Below the pieces are notes generated by a model. The model did no database searches and was not told where the DNA came from. It worked only from the letters and a program-made list of their open reading frames with translations. Below are positions 17,192 through 26,932 of a stretch of 64,000 nt of DNA, in pieces (position 1 is the first letter of the stretch; every line of letters begins with the position of its first letter). The position numbers were made by a program, and so were the translations under genes. Source of the stretch: UBA668 sp040081465 (GTDB lineage: Bacteria > Actinomycetota > Acidimicrobiia > Acidimicrobiales > Ilumatobacteraceae); contig JBEBGL010000006.1 in NCBI GenBank assembly GCA_040081465.1, forward strand, positions 51,741 to 115,740, in the 5' to 3' direction.

Positions 17192-17875
17192 CTACGGAGT
17201 CCAGACCTGCTCGAACTTCGTGATCTGGCCGTTGTCGACCGTCATCAAGTAAGCGAACGATGAGTACACGCAACCTGGCGCATCGTCGACCGTCGGGCTT
17301 CCCGAGCGAATCTCGCGCAGCTCGTCGGGTGTGATCCAGTAGCTCAACTGGTCGCATCCATCGGCAACCGTGAGGAACACGTTGTTGGCGAAGGGCAGGT
17401 CGGCGATGTCACGGCTTGGGTCGTCAGGAACGAAAATTCCGTTCAGGCATTCGTCGCCCGCACTTGCGGCCTGAGCTTCGCACTCGTCGCCGAAGTACGC
17501 CTGCAACACCGTGATGTCGGGAGTGAAAGTTTCACCACCGTTGTATCGCACCCAGTACACGCCGTTGCCGAGCACGCCTGACGATGCAAACGGATCGGTG
17601 TGGCCGCCGGGCACGTTCGGCGATTCGACCTGGTCGTACAACTCGTGACCGGCCGGAGGTTGCGTCGCGGGCGGGTTGGTGGCTGGCGGATTAGTTGCCG
17701 CCGGCGGTTGCGTGTCGGGCGGCGCGGTGGCAGGCACCGTTGTGGCACCAGCGACGGTGGTGTCGACCACCGACGTCGAGCTGCTGGCCGCACCGTTCTT
17801 GGAAGTGCTGCTGCAGCCTGCAAGACCGGCCGCAGCGACGACCAAACTGACTATGGCAATCCTTTGGAATTTCAT
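17192..17875 (-). CDS. Putative lipoprotein with Thr/Pro-rich linker
   Basis: 227 residues. The start MKFQRIAIVSLVVAAAGLAGC ends in a lipobox (LAGC), so the mature protein would be lipid-anchored at Cys20. A Thr/Pro/Ala linker to about residue 80 contains repeated ATNPPA-type units. The C-terminal domain (VYWVRYNGGETFTPDITV, then YFGDECEAQA and FLTVADGCDQLSYWI) holds several cysteines likely to form disulfides. I do not recognise the domain. ATG at 17875 has AAGGAG 8 bases upstream; the longer frame to 18124 runs antisense into pheA and is rejected. Confidence 0.78.
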   Translation of the reverse strand: MKFQRIAIVSLVVAAAGLAGCSSTSKNGAASSSTSVVDTTVAGATTVPATAPPDTQPPAATNPPATNPPATQPPAGHELYDQVESPNVPGGHTDPFASSGVLGNGVYWVRYNGGETFTPDITVLQAYFGDECEAQAASAGDECLNGIFVPDDPSRDIADLPFANNVFLTVADGCDQLSYWITPDELREIRSGSPTVDDAPGCVYSSFAYLMTVDNGQITKFEQVWTP

Positions 17876-17960
17876 GGTGGGTTCTCCTTTGGGTTGCCCG
17901 ATATGAGCTGCTCCCAGCAAATATCTGACGCTTTTGTCAACCAATTCTAGAACTGGAACG

Positions 17961-18896
17961 TCAACGAATGTTTGCGCGCAACTGCTGCACCCAATCGTCG
18001 GCATCACGCCAACGGTTGTCGGCGTGCTCGCGCGCAGTGTGCGCATGCGCTCCGGCGGCCGGGTAACTGCCCAGGAACTTAACTCGACCCTGCTTCGAGT
18101 GCAGCGACCGCATCGCGTCGGCAACCAACTCGTCGGCGACGTGCCCGTCGGCGTAGATCACGAAGCAATAGTCACCGAGGCCACCGTCCTTAGTCGGCCG
18201 CGACAGCAAGTTGCTGAGGTTGATGTTGCGCGCCGCGAACTCCTGCAGGATCGAAATCAAACTGCCGGGCTCGTCGGCGCGTTGGTAGATGACCAGCGCA
18301 GTCACGTCGTGACCGGTCGGTGCGGGGATGCCTTGCTTCGCGACCAGCACGAACCGCGTCTGGTTGCCCGGATGATCGGCGATGTCGGCGGCAAGAATCT
18401 CGAGCCCGTACAACGCCGCGCTCGTGCGGGGCGCTACCGCTGCCGTGCCAGCTCCGAGTTCTTCGGCCACCATGCGCGCTGCCTCGGCGGTCGAGTTCGA
18501 CGCGCGCAGTTCGGCCTGGCCAACCTTCGTGCGCAGAAACGTGTGGCACTGCGCGCTCGCTACCGGAATCGACAGCACCACCTTGATGTCTGCGAGCGAC
18601 GTGCCCGCCTTCGCCATCAGGCAGTGCTCGATGTTCAACACGACCTCGCGCTGGATGAGCAGATCGTGGTTGAAGGCAAGCTCGTCCTGGGTGAGATTCA
18701 CGGTGCCCTCGATCGAGTTCTCGATCGCGACGAACCCGAGGTCGACCTCGCCCGACTCAACAGCATCAAGCACGTCGGGCATCGTGCGGAACAGCACATG
18801 CTCGGCACCAGCCAGGTCGGGCTGCGTCAGCAATGCCTGCTCGGTAAACGTGCCGAGCGGGCCAAGGAACCCGACGCGCTGGCGGATGGAAGTCAT
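17961..18896 (-). CDS. pheA: Prephenate dehydratase
   Basis: 311 residues; converts prephenate to phenylpyruvate in phenylalanine synthesis. The catalytic domain starts VGFLGPLGTFTEQAL and includes AIENSIEGTVN and the signature NQTRFVLV, where the Thr-Arg-Phe motif is catalytic. An ACT regulatory domain follows (EPGSLISILQEFAARNINLSNL), with SRPTK where the classic phenylalanine-binding ESRP stands, so the effector response may differ. A tail of about 40 residues follows the ACT domain. It is a monofunctional dehydratase without a chorismate mutase domain. Next gene downstream on the opposite side is hemB, 29 bp away. Confidence 0.93.
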   Translation of the reverse strand: MTSIRQRVGFLGPLGTFTEQALLTQPDLAGAEHVLFRTMPDVLDAVESGEVDLGFVAIENSIEGTVNLTQDELAFNHDLLIQREVVLNIEHCLMAKAGTSLADIKVVLSIPVASAQCHTFLRTKVGQAELRASNSTAEAARMVAEELGAGTAAVAPRTSAALYGLEILAADIADHPGNQTRFVLVAKQGIPAPTGHDVTALVIYQRADEPGSLISILQEFAARNINLSNLLSRPTKDGGLGDYCFVIYADGHVADELVADAMRSLHSKQGRVKFLGSYPAAGAHAHTAREHADNRWRDADDWVQQLRANIR

Positions 18897-18925
18897 CGAC
18901 TCAGGCTAATTGCGGAGCACGCGAG

Positions 18926-19927
18926 TTAAGCGTTGAGTTCGGCGAACCAGCGGGTCAGGTACGTCAGCACGACGTCGGCGCCCGCGCGGCGGATGGCGGT
19001 AAGCACCTCGAGCGCGACAGTGTCGTGATCGATCCAGCCATTGGCCGCAGCCGCCTTCAACATCGCGTACTCGCCACTCACGTGATAGGCGGCGACGGGC
19101 ACACTGACCGCGGCCTTCACCGCGGCGATGATGTCGAGGTAAGCCAGCGCTGGCTTCACCATCACCATGTCGGCGCCCTGGGCGATGTCGGCTTGCACCT
19201 CGGTGATCGCCTCGCGGGCGTTGCGCCAATCCTGCTGATACGCCTTTCGATCGCCGCCGCCCACGATCGCACAATCGACCGCATCGCGAAACGGGCCGTA
19301 CAAGCCGCTGGCGTACTTCGCCGAGTAGGCCAGAATCGCCACGTTCTTGTGGCCTGCCGCGTCGAGCGCTGCCCGAATTGCGCCCACCTGGCCGTCCATC
19401 ATCCCGCTCGGCGCGACCACCTGGGCACCGGCATCGGCCTGGGCCACGGCGATCCGGCCGTAAACCTCCAGCGTGGCGTCGTTATCGACGGTGGTATTGG
19501 GGTCGCCAGCGGGCCCGTTGAGGACCCCGCAGTGGCCGTGATCTGTGTATTCGTCGACGCAGAGGTCGGCCATGAGGACAATTGAGTCGCCTAAATCGGC
19601 GGTCAGATCTCGCAGCGTTTGCTGCACGATTCCCTCAGGATCGAAGGCCTGCGAGCCGATGAAATCCTTGATGGACGGGACCCCAAAGAGAATTACCGAC
19701 CGAACGCCCATGTCGGCGAGCGCTCGTACTTCTTCGCGCACGGAGGCACGGCTGTGCTGCACCAATCCCGGCAACGAATCGATCGGCTGCGGGGTGCTGA
19801 TCCCCTCGCGCACAAACAGTGGAGCCACCAAGTGGCCAACATCTAGCGACGTTTCGGCCACCAAATCGCGCATGGCGGCCGAACTGCGCAGCCTTCGCGG
19901 CCGGGCGGCAGGAAATGAACCGGTCAC
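18926..19927 (-). CDS. hemB: Porphobilinogen synthase (delta-aminolevulinate dehydratase)
   Basis: 333 residues; condenses two 5-aminolevulinate molecules to porphobilinogen, the second common step of tetrapyrrole synthesis. The Schiff-base lysines are in AYSAKYASGLYGPFRDAV and MVMVKPALAYLDII. The metal loop DLCVDEYTDHGHCG keeps a Cys-x-Asp pattern and the final Cys, a mixed arrangement rather than the full three-cysteine zinc site. The GTG start at 19927 gives MTGSFPAARPRRLR. It is separated from hemD-hemC by two surface-protein genes and a GGDEF gene, so the hem cluster is split. Confidence 0.95.
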   Translation of the reverse strand: MTGSFPAARPRRLRSSAAMRDLVAETSLDVGHLVAPLFVREGISTPQPIDSLPGLVQHSRASVREEVRALADMGVRSVILFGVPSIKDFIGSQAFDPEGIVQQTLRDLTADLGDSIVLMADLCVDEYTDHGHCGVLNGPAGDPNTTVDNDATLEVYGRIAVAQADAGAQVVAPSGMMDGQVGAIRAALDAAGHKNVAILAYSAKYASGLYGPFRDAVDCAIVGGGDRKAYQQDWRNAREAITEVQADIAQGADMVMVKPALAYLDIIAAVKAAVSVPVAAYHVSGEYAMLKAAAANGWIDHDTVALEVLTAIRRAGADVVLTYLTRWFAELNA

Positions 19928-19965
19928 GGCAAGGCATCGTATTGATCTTGCGGGGGGAATCCGCC

Positions 19966-21501
19966 GTGGCTGACCTCCGTTCCGTTGGCATCGCCGACTC
20001 GTCTCTGACTTTGGAACAAAGCGCTATTCATGCGCGCCAGTCGGGCTCGTTCGAAGAGGCCGCCGAGTTGTTCAGCAAGGCATCGCAAGCTGAGGGAGAT
20101 CTTCGCAAGGAGCTCGATCTACAGATTCGCCAGGCGTGCTGTCTGCTTGCGATCGAGCGACACGCTGATGCCGCCGCACTAGCCGGCATCGTCGCCAATC
20201 GGGCACGGGCTGAAGGGTTCCTCGCGGAACTGGCCGACGCACTCGCGCTGATCGTCGACGATCACATGCGCTCCAATCGCCTTGCTGAAGCGGCGAACGT
20301 ACTTGCGGAGGCGATGTACACGCTCGATCAGCTACCCGACGATGCGCGCCACTACCAAGTAGTGCACAACATGGCCGAGACCTACGCCAACTGCGGCTTC
20401 GTAAAGGCTGCTCTCGATCTGTACGACCGTGCGCTGCAACTTGCCGACAACGATGCCGATCGCCTCTACACGTACTCGAGCATGGCTAGCGCCTACCACT
20501 ACGCAGCGCAACGCGAGCAAGACCCGACAGAGCGCGATCGGCTCTTTCAGGCAGGTATCTACGCTGCGTCAGCGGCACTTGTGCCCGTCGGCGAAGCAGA
20601 ACTGTGGGCCACTGGCACCGCGCGAGCGCATCGCGCAATGATGCTCGCCGCTGTCGGCGACTATGCGGCCGCTCTCGACGATGCGCGCGCGGCGCGACAA
20701 GTCTCGGTCGAACACGGGATCCGCGAAGGACAAATCATCGCCATGTCGGCGGAAGCAATAGCAGTGTGGCGTTCAACGAAAGATCCCTCGGTGCTGTCGC
20801 TGGTCGGCGAAGCACTCGAGCTCGCCCGCGAGATTGGCTTCAATGATTTCCTGGCCCCGCTACAGAAGACGGAGATCGAAGTTCTGTGGAGTCTCGGATG
20901 GCTGGAAGACGCGCGCATCGTGATGGAGCGTCAACTCGCCGAAGCCACGCGACAGTTGTACGACGAGCGCGCAGCTCGCTGGGAACACGTGCGCCTTGGC
21001 GTCGAGCATCGGCGAGTCGAAGCCATCAGCGAGAGCGACCCGCTGACCGGACTACCCAACCGACGCCACCTTGGCAAGGTGCTGGCCAACAGTTTGGATT
21101 CGAACGCCCCCGTGTGTATCGGCGTCATCGACCTTGATGGCTTCAAGCAGATCAACGACCAGTACGGCTACATGCAAGGCGACACAGTCTTGCAAGAGGT
21201 CGCCGTGCTGCTCGAGCGCGTATGCCGACGAGGCGACTCTGTTGCTCGCCTTGGTGGCGACGAGTTCGTGATGCTGCTGGGCAACACATCGCCGGGTGAC
21301 GCTCTCATGGTGTTCGAGAGGGTGCGCAGCCTGATTGCGCAGCATGTGTGGCAAGGCATTCCAACCGGCATTCGGTTAACGGCGTCGATCGGTGTCAGCG
21401 TTGGCAGCGATTCGGCCAATCGCGAACAACTGCTGATCGATGCGGTGACTGCACTACAAGTCGCGAAGCGAACAGGCCGCGACCGCATCCAGTTTCGCTG
21501 A
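19966..21501 (+). CDS. TPR-GGDEF diguanylate cyclase
   Basis: 511 residues. Residues about 10-330 are tetratricopeptide-like helix pairs (EEAAELFSKA, KAALDLYDRALQLA and similar), followed by a coiled linker and a GGDEF domain from about 350. The active site RLGGDEFVML is intact and an RxxD inhibitory site (RRGD) stands five residues before it, so it should make c-di-GMP with product feedback. No membrane segment or signal peptide is seen: a cytoplasmic sensor acting through protein contacts. The GTG at 19966 follows GGGGGGAA; the frame to 19819 overlaps divergent hemB and is not used. Confidence 0.88.
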   Translation: MADLRSVGIADSSLTLEQSAIHARQSGSFEEAAELFSKASQAEGDLRKELDLQIRQACCLLAIERHADAAALAGIVANRARAEGFLAELADALALIVDDHMRSNRLAEAANVLAEAMYTLDQLPDDARHYQVVHNMAETYANCGFVKAALDLYDRALQLADNDADRLYTYSSMASAYHYAAQREQDPTERDRLFQAGIYAASAALVPVGEAELWATGTARAHRAMMLAAVGDYAAALDDARAARQVSVEHGIREGQIIAMSAEAIAVWRSTKDPSVLSLVGEALELAREIGFNDFLAPLQKTEIEVLWSLGWLEDARIVMERQLAEATRQLYDERAARWEHVRLGVEHRRVEAISESDPLTGLPNRRHLGKVLANSLDSNAPVCIGVIDLDGFKQINDQYGYMQGDTVLQEVAVLLERVCRRGDSVARLGGDEFVMLLGNTSPGDALMVFERVRSLIAQHVWQGIPTGIRLTASIGVSVGSDSANREQLLIDAVTALQVAKRTGRDRIQFR

Positions 21502-21574
21502 TCAGCCACTGATCTAGCCACAGTCAGGCAGGGTTGCCGCGTTCCGTCGCGGCACGGCCGGTATCGTCGCACCG

Positions 21575-22777
21575 ATGGCAGCACAAGCGTGGTTCTCGGT
21601 CGATCAGGTCGACGTCGCGCCCGGATCGGCTGTCGTTCTGCAGTTGACCGTCGTCAACCTCGCCGATACCACCGATGCGTTCGTGCTCACACCTTCCGGA
21701 ATGGCGGCTGCGTGGACAACCATCGAGCCAGCGACGCTCACTCTGTTCGGTGGCACACAACAGGTTGTTGCAGTCGAGGTTCGACCGCCCATGCTGCCAA
21801 GCACCACGGCTGGTCCGACGCTGCTGTCTGTGCGCATTGTCCCGCACAGCGACCCCGACGACGTACGCGGCGCGGAAACAACAATCGTCATCGGTGGCAG
21901 CCATAGCCGAAGGCTGGACGTGTTGCAGCCGGCACAGCGTGGTCGCCTCGGTGCAACGTTCGAGATGATGCTGGAGAACCGTGGCAACACGCCAGCTAGC
22001 TGTCGACTACGCGTCATCGACCCCAGCGGACGCGTTGAAGGCGAGTTCGATCCGCCAGCCGCCGGCGTCGAGCCTGGGGTGAGCACGCTCATCCGATTGA
22101 AGCTGCGCGCCAAGGGTTTGCAGTGGGAACGTCGGGCGCGCAGCTTGCCCTTCCGCGTCGACGCCGATCAGCCCGGAAGCCCAACCGCGACTGCAGAGGC
22201 AACGTTCATACAGGTCCCGATGGTTCCCGAACGCATTGTCGGCCGATTGATCGCTGCTGCTGGTGTGCTGGCGCTGATTGCTCTGTGTTGGGTCGCGGTT
22301 GTACGACCCGCCATCCGTGATGCCGCAGACGAAGCCGTGCGCGATCTGGGGCCAGCGACCGGTTCGACGATTTCAACCGGCAGCACCAACCCTGGTGACA
22401 CGGTCGCGCCGACGCTTGCCCCTGATGACGAAGGGCAACCGGAACTCATTCCATTCGCGCCCATCGCAGCGCAGGGCGAGACCATCGAAGAGCGCTACGT
22501 GGTGCCGGTCGGGCAGGTACTGCACCTCACCGACCTTGTAATCCAGAACCCGAACACCGATCAGGGCACGCTCACTATCCAGCGCAACGAAGTCGTGTTG
22601 TTCAGCTATCGGCTCGACAACATCTTCAGTGATGTCCTTGTGTCGTTGGTAACGCCGATCGAGTTTCTCAACGGAGAAGACCTAATCGTCATCGTGACGT
22701 GCGTCGGTGTCGGCGATCAGACTGTCGGGTCGTGCAGTCCGAAGGTGACAGCCAGCGGCGTGTTGCTCACTGCGTAG
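21575..22777 (+). CDS. Membrane protein with Ig-like (COG1470-type) domains
   Basis: 400 residues. The first 210 residues are two beta-sandwich repeats (VDQVDVAPGSAVVLQLTVVN and LENRGNTPASCRLRVIDPSG) like those of COG1470-type proteins. One membrane segment follows at about residues 223-243 (LIAAAGVLALIALCWVAVV). After a Thr/Ser/Gly/Pro linker a C-terminal beta domain ends the protein. With no signal peptide, one half lies inside and the other outside; the linker composition suggests the C-terminal half is outside. Function is unknown. It lies 73 bp after the TPR-GGDEF gene and converges on a large exported protein gene. Confidence 0.75.
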   Translation: MAAQAWFSVDQVDVAPGSAVVLQLTVVNLADTTDAFVLTPSGMAAAWTTIEPATLTLFGGTQQVVAVEVRPPMLPSTTAGPTLLSVRIVPHSDPDDVRGAETTIVIGGSHSRRLDVLQPAQRGRLGATFEMMLENRGNTPASCRLRVIDPSGRVEGEFDPPAAGVEPGVSTLIRLKLRAKGLQWERRARSLPFRVDADQPGSPTATAEATFIQVPMVPERIVGRLIAAAGVLALIALCWVAVVRPAIRDAADEAVRDLGPATGSTISTGSTNPGDTVAPTLAPDDEGQPELIPFAPIAAQGETIEERYVVPVGQVLHLTDLVIQNPNTDQGTLTIQRNEVVLFSYRLDNIFSDVLVSLVTPIEFLNGEDLIVIVTCVGVGDQTVGSCSPKVTASGVLLTA

Positions 22778-22802
22778 CGACTAGCCGAGCCTGACGAACG
22801 AC

Positions 22803-25241
22803 TTACGGGCCAGGCCAAGCTGGTGAGCTCGGCCCGCGGCTGCTGCCGGGAACGAGAACCAGAACTTCAACAGTTGCTACTTGGCCATCAGCACCCTGAG
22901 CGACGAGGCTTCGTGCGCCAGCGCGATCGGTCGCACGCACGACTATCTGCGCGCTCAGTCCGCCGACGGCATCGGTAACAACGCTCGTCGAGGCGCCCGT
23001 GCCGTCAGCCCAAGAAACAATGATCGTCGCATTCGGTGCGAAACCCGATCCAGTCAGATTCAGTCGGCTACCCGCGACGATTGTCGACTTACTCGCAACC
23101 AAGGTCGGGTCGTAGAACGCATCGCCACTGACCAGCAAGGTTGTGTAGCCCCCATCGCGCGCAGTCACGATGACCTGCGCTGATCGGCGACCGCCAGCGG
23201 TTGGCGTAAACAGAACTTGCAGATCGCAAGAACTAACCCCCACGGGAAGAGTCGTGCCGGTGCACTCGTCGAGCGTTACTTGAAAGTCGCTGGGGTGAGC
23301 ACCCTCGACGCTGACCGACTTCACCTTGACGGAGTTGAACGCAACGTTCTCCACCTTGAACGCCATCGCTTCGGTACTCGATGACCCAACCAACACTGAA
23401 CTGCTGTGTGCGCCTGCGGGTTCGGGCAAGAGCGAAGGCTCTCCACCGCGACCGGTGAGTTGCGCCGAGATAGAGAAGGCGTTGAAACCTTCCTCACTCA
23501 CCGTCAGCGTGGCGGTGCGTTCGCCCGCCTTCGACGGCAGCAACATCAACTCGATCGTGCAAGAACCACCGGGCGCAACGGCAACTGGCGCGTCGATACA
23601 GGTACCGCCACTAATCATGAAGTCTTCGTTGTCAACCGTGGCAGTCCTCGGCAAGAACGATGCCGGACCGTTGTTCGAGAGCACCAAGAACCACTCCGGA
23701 CCAGGGAACCAAACGGCGACAGTGCCGACATCGAGATCGGCGAGCGAGAGTGACGGCGCGTAGTCGACGATCGCGACCTGGCGGCCGACCTGCGGCGCGC
23801 CGTACACCGCACCGGCGAGCGTGTCGAACACCACAACACGACCAACCGCAGACATGCGCGGATGCGAGTTCGCAGCGGGCGCGGGCGTGACACCGTCGGC
23901 AAGTACCGACACGCGCTCGATCGTTCCCAACGCCGGAAGCGCTAACACGATGTCGCCGTCAGTTGCGCCACCAACGCCGCGGCTGCGGGTCGGGAACAGG
24001 TTGTTGCTACGACTCACAAACAGCAACTCTTCTCCGCCAAAGTTCAGCGATGGTTGGGAAGCCCCGCCATCCGCGGCAATCGGGGGCGATGCCGGGTCGC
24101 CCGGCTCGCGGCTCGCCAGTCGCAACGAGTTGTCCGTGCGGTCGAAGAGATACACCTGTGGCAGACAATGGGCACTGCACGGAGGAAGCGTCGCCCCAGC
24201 AACCAGGTTGCTAGCGGTCGACACGAAGGCCACAAAGCGACCGTTGCCCGACAATGCCGGACTCGTCGCATCGCCCGTCGCGCCAGTGGCAACGGTCGAA
24301 ATCGCAGTGATCGTCCCAGCAACCTCACCGGCAGTTGCGTCGGACGGAGTTCTGTCCCAGACGTAAACGTTTGAAACTGCGAACCCGCCCTCAACGAGAC
24401 CGTCGCCCCACGCAGGTACCGGCGCGTCTGAAATCGCGTCTGAAGTGAAAGCAAGCACGTTGCCGTCGGCGCTGATCGTTGGTTCCCGAAGGCCGTGGTA
24501 GCGATAGGTGGTTTCGGGTGCAACCGCGGGCGTGCCAGCGACGGCAAGTGTTCTACCGGATTCGCCAATCGCGATCGTGAGGTCGACGACCGTGACTCCG
24601 AGAATCTCGCGGGTTACCGAATTGAACCAGCGCGTGTACGCGACACGGTTGCCATCAGCTGAAACCGCTGGTGGATACAAGGGGCTGACGTCGTCTCCGG
24701 CTGTGACGTCGAAACCGGATCCGTTGGTAGCCGAGACAAGCTCCCAATCATCGCGATCACCCTCGCAATGCGGAAGCAGAACGCGGTATACGTCCCACCT
24801 GTCACCTTGGTCGTCGTCGCGGAACATGTCGAGTGCCAACTCGGTGATCACCGTCAGCGTGCAGCCGTCGCCACTGATCACGGGCCACAGCGTCCGACCG
24901 GCACGCAGCGAGTCGCGTCTCGGCGTCAGATCGATCAGAGCGTCTTGCTCGTGATCCTTCAACCAAATTGTGTCTTCCTGCACTGCCGCAGCACCCGATG
25001 CTGGGTCCGCGGCCTTCAGTTCGCGGACACCTGCGTACGCGATCCAGCGACCGTCGGCCGAAACCGTCGGGGTCTGCGACACGACTGACTCGACAACCGC
25101 GACGGGCGCCGCCTGCTGCTTCGGCTGCGCCGGAGCGCGCCGATCAGCGGCCACCTGGGTTGCCCCGAGAGCCGCGAGCAGAACGCCAGAAGCCGCAAAA
25201 AGGAAGCGGCCAGGAGTCGAAGACGAGGATCGCGATTGCAT
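22803..25241 (-). CDS. Exported beta-propeller (PD40/TolB-like) protein with ASH-type and Ig-like domains
   Basis: About 812 residues. A signal peptide (SSTPGRFLFAASGVLLAALG) is followed by repeated propeller blades of the form VSADGRWIAYAG, ISADGNVLAFTSD and LSGNGRFVAFVST. Then come choice-of-anchor/ASH-type domains (FLVLSNNGPASFLPRTATV, CTIELMLLPSKAGERTATLTV) and an IPT-like final domain (GSGFAPNATIIVSW). These are extracellular interaction modules; no catalytic motif is seen. ATG at 25241 fits the signal peptide best, although the frame runs open to 25484 into hemD. There is no LPXTG or lipobox. Confidence 0.82.
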   Translation of the reverse strand: MQSRSSSSTPGRFLFAASGVLLAALGATQVAADRRAPAQPKQQAAPVAVVESVVSQTPTVSADGRWIAYAGVRELKAADPASGAAAVQEDTIWLKDHEQDALIDLTPRRDSLRAGRTLWPVISGDGCTLTVITELALDMFRDDDQGDRWDVYRVLLPHCEGDRDDWELVSATNGSGFDVTAGDDVSPLYPPAVSADGNRVAYTRWFNSVTREILGVTVVDLTIAIGESGRTLAVAGTPAVAPETTYRYHGLREPTISADGNVLAFTSDAISDAPVPAWGDGLVEGGFAVSNVYVWDRTPSDATAGEVAGTITAISTVATGATGDATSPALSGNGRFVAFVSTASNLVAGATLPPCSAHCLPQVYLFDRTDNSLRLASREPGDPASPPIAADGGASQPSLNFGGEELLFVSRSNNLFPTRSRGVGGATDGDIVLALPALGTIERVSVLADGVTPAPAANSHPRMSAVGRVVVFDTLAGAVYGAPQVGRQVAIVDYAPSLSLADLDVGTVAVWFPGPEWFLVLSNNGPASFLPRTATVDNEDFMISGGTCIDAPVAVAPGGSCTIELMLLPSKAGERTATLTVSEEGFNAFSISAQLTGRGGEPSLLPEPAGAHSSSVLVGSSSTEAMAFKVENVAFNSVKVKSVSVEGAHPSDFQVTLDECTGTTLPVGVSSCDLQVLFTPTAGGRRSAQVIVTARDGGYTTLLVSGDAFYDPTLVASKSTIVAGSRLNLTGSGFAPNATIIVSWADGTGASTSVVTDAVGGLSAQIVVRATDRAGARSLVAQGADGQVATVEVLVLVPGSSRGPSSPAWPGP

Positions 25242-25278
25242 AGTTGTTGGGGAATCCGTTGCGCTTGGGTTTAAGACC

Positions 25279-26004
25279 TTAACGCTGGCTTGACAAATGG
25301 CTCTCGAGAGCCAGCACCATTCCAGACAGGGAATGATCGGCCGCGACGACGCTGACCTTAAGTCCAGCATCCGTAACGGCAGCGGCAGTTTTTGGCCCGA
25401 TTGCCACCACCAGCGGTGGCGCAGAGTCACCGAAAACGTCGGCCCACGCCCGCGCCGCCGAGCCACTGGCAAAAAGCACCGCATCGGCCGACAAAGCGGC
25501 CAACTGCTGCCCAGCGGTCACCCGTGCGGGGACTGTTCGGTACGGCGCGACGACCGTCACCACCGATCCGTGCGCTCGCAACCCATCAGCAAGCGAATCG
25601 TCGGCGTTCGCCGCCTGGACGACCAGAATCCGCCCAACTTCCGAGAACTCAGCAAGCAAACCCGCGGCCGACTGAACTGCCGGAACCAGCGCGACCTTGA
25701 TACCGCCGGCACGCAATACGTCGGCCGTGGATTTACCGACAGCCGCTACCTGAGTGGCACCCGCGCGACCGGCGTGAGCATCAACCACGTGCGCAGCTCC
25801 GTTAGGAGACGTGATGATCAGCCAGTCGAAGTCGGCCATGTTGACACTGGCAAGGTTGGCGGCGCCAGCCGGTTCGGTCGCAATTTCGATCAGCGGAATG
25901 ACCACTGGCACCGCACCGAACTGCTGCAGAAGTGTCGCCAACTCGTCGGCTTGCTCGAGTGCACGCGTGACCACGACTCGTCGGCCGTTCAGCACCGAGC
26001 TCAC
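25279..26004 (-). CDS. hemD: Uroporphyrinogen-III synthase
   Basis: 241 residues; closes and inverts ring D of hydroxymethylbilane. The family is divergent, but VVVTRALEQADELATLLQQF, the middle WLIITSPNGAAHVVDA and the C-terminal DAVLFASGSAARAWADVFG with VVAIGPKTAAAVTDAGL are its standard landmarks. The GTG start overlaps the hemC stop in a GTGA pair, so translation is coupled. It is a stand-alone synthase, without the methyltransferase fusion seen in many actinobacteria. Confidence 0.93.
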   Translation of the reverse strand: MSSVLNGRRVVVTRALEQADELATLLQQFGAVPVVIPLIEIATEPAGAANLASVNMADFDWLIITSPNGAAHVVDAHAGRAGATQVAAVGKSTADVLRAGGIKVALVPAVQSAAGLLAEFSEVGRILVVQAANADDSLADGLRAHGSVVTVVAPYRTVPARVTAGQQLAALSADAVLFASGSAARAWADVFGDSAPPLVVAIGPKTAAAVTDAGLKVSVVAADHSLSGMVLALESHLSSQR

Positions 26005-26915
26005 GGCTCGTGTAACTCCTCGTGCAATTCGCGCGCCAAGCCAGCAGCGACGGTCAGCCTTGTGTTGTCGGTGGGCAGCGCGACGCGGCGGATGAGTACG
26101 CGGCCGACTTCGGGCCGCGCGAGAAAGCCGACCAGTTCATTTCCTTCGACGTGTGCTCCGACGGGCAACGAACAACCAGTGCCGAGTTCGGCAAGGAATG
26201 CCCGCTCTGCTTCGACCGCGGCGCGGCTCCTCGCGTCATCGATGCCAGCCAACAACTCAGCGACCCAATCGGCGTCGGCGCGACATTCAACCGCGACACA
26301 ACCTTGTCCTGGCGACGGCACAAACGGCTCGACCGGAAGGTACTCAGCAATGCGATCTGTGAGTTCGAGGATCTGCAGCGCGGCGACGGCCATCACCAAC
26401 GCGCCGTCAGGCGGCACCTTGCCGAGTCGAGTGTGAATGTTGCCGCGCAACTCGGTGAAGTGCAGGTCGGGGCGCACGTGCGCTAGTTGTGCGCTGCGGC
26501 GAACTGAACCAGTGGCCACTGTCGCACCCTGTCGCAAGTCGGCCAACGCGGCACCGACCAGCGCGTCGCGTGGATCGCGGCGCGTGCAGAACGCTGCAAG
26601 TTGCAGATCCTCAACACCATCGATCGCTGCAGCCACCGATGACGGAAGGTCTTTAGCGCTGTGCACCGCAACCTCGGCATCGCCGTTCAGCAATGCGCGC
26701 TGTACTTCCTTTACAAAGACGCCTTGCCCACCCATCGTGTGCAGTGGAACATCGGCGCGCCTGTCGCCGAGCGTCTCGACCAGCACCAGTTCAACGCGCA
26801 GACCTGGGTGACGCTGCACCAAGGCTTCGGCGACCGCGCCTGCTTGCGCCTTCGCCTGCGCGCTGCCGCGAGTGGCGATGCGCAGCACACCGCTTCGCGC
26901 GTTGGGCACAGTCAC
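26001..26915 (-). CDS. hemC: Hydroxymethylbilane synthase (porphobilinogen deaminase)
   Basis: 304 residues; polymerises four porphobilinogens. IATRGSAQAKAQA opens the protein, AEVAVHSAKDLPSS holds the catalytic aspartate, TGSVRRSAQLAHVRPDL holds the cofactor-binding arginines, and LAELGTGCSLPVGAH contains the cysteine that carries the dipyrromethane cofactor. Start GTG at 26915, 17 bp after the rex stop. In many actinobacteria hemA (glutamyl-tRNA reductase) sits between rex and hemC; here it does not. Confidence 0.95.
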   Translation of the reverse strand: MTVPNARSGVLRIATRGSAQAKAQAGAVAEALVQRHPGLRVELVLVETLGDRRADVPLHTMGGQGVFVKEVQRALLNGDAEVAVHSAKDLPSSVAAAIDGVEDLQLAAFCTRRDPRDALVGAALADLRQGATVATGSVRRSAQLAHVRPDLHFTELRGNIHTRLGKVPPDGALVMAVAALQILELTDRIAEYLPVEPFVPSPGQGCVAVECRADADWVAELLAGIDDARSRAAVEAERAFLAELGTGCSLPVGAHVEGNELVGFLARPEVGRVLIRRVALPTDNTRLTVAAGLARELHEELHEP

Positions 26916-26932
26916 CCGATGTTCATCGCGAG

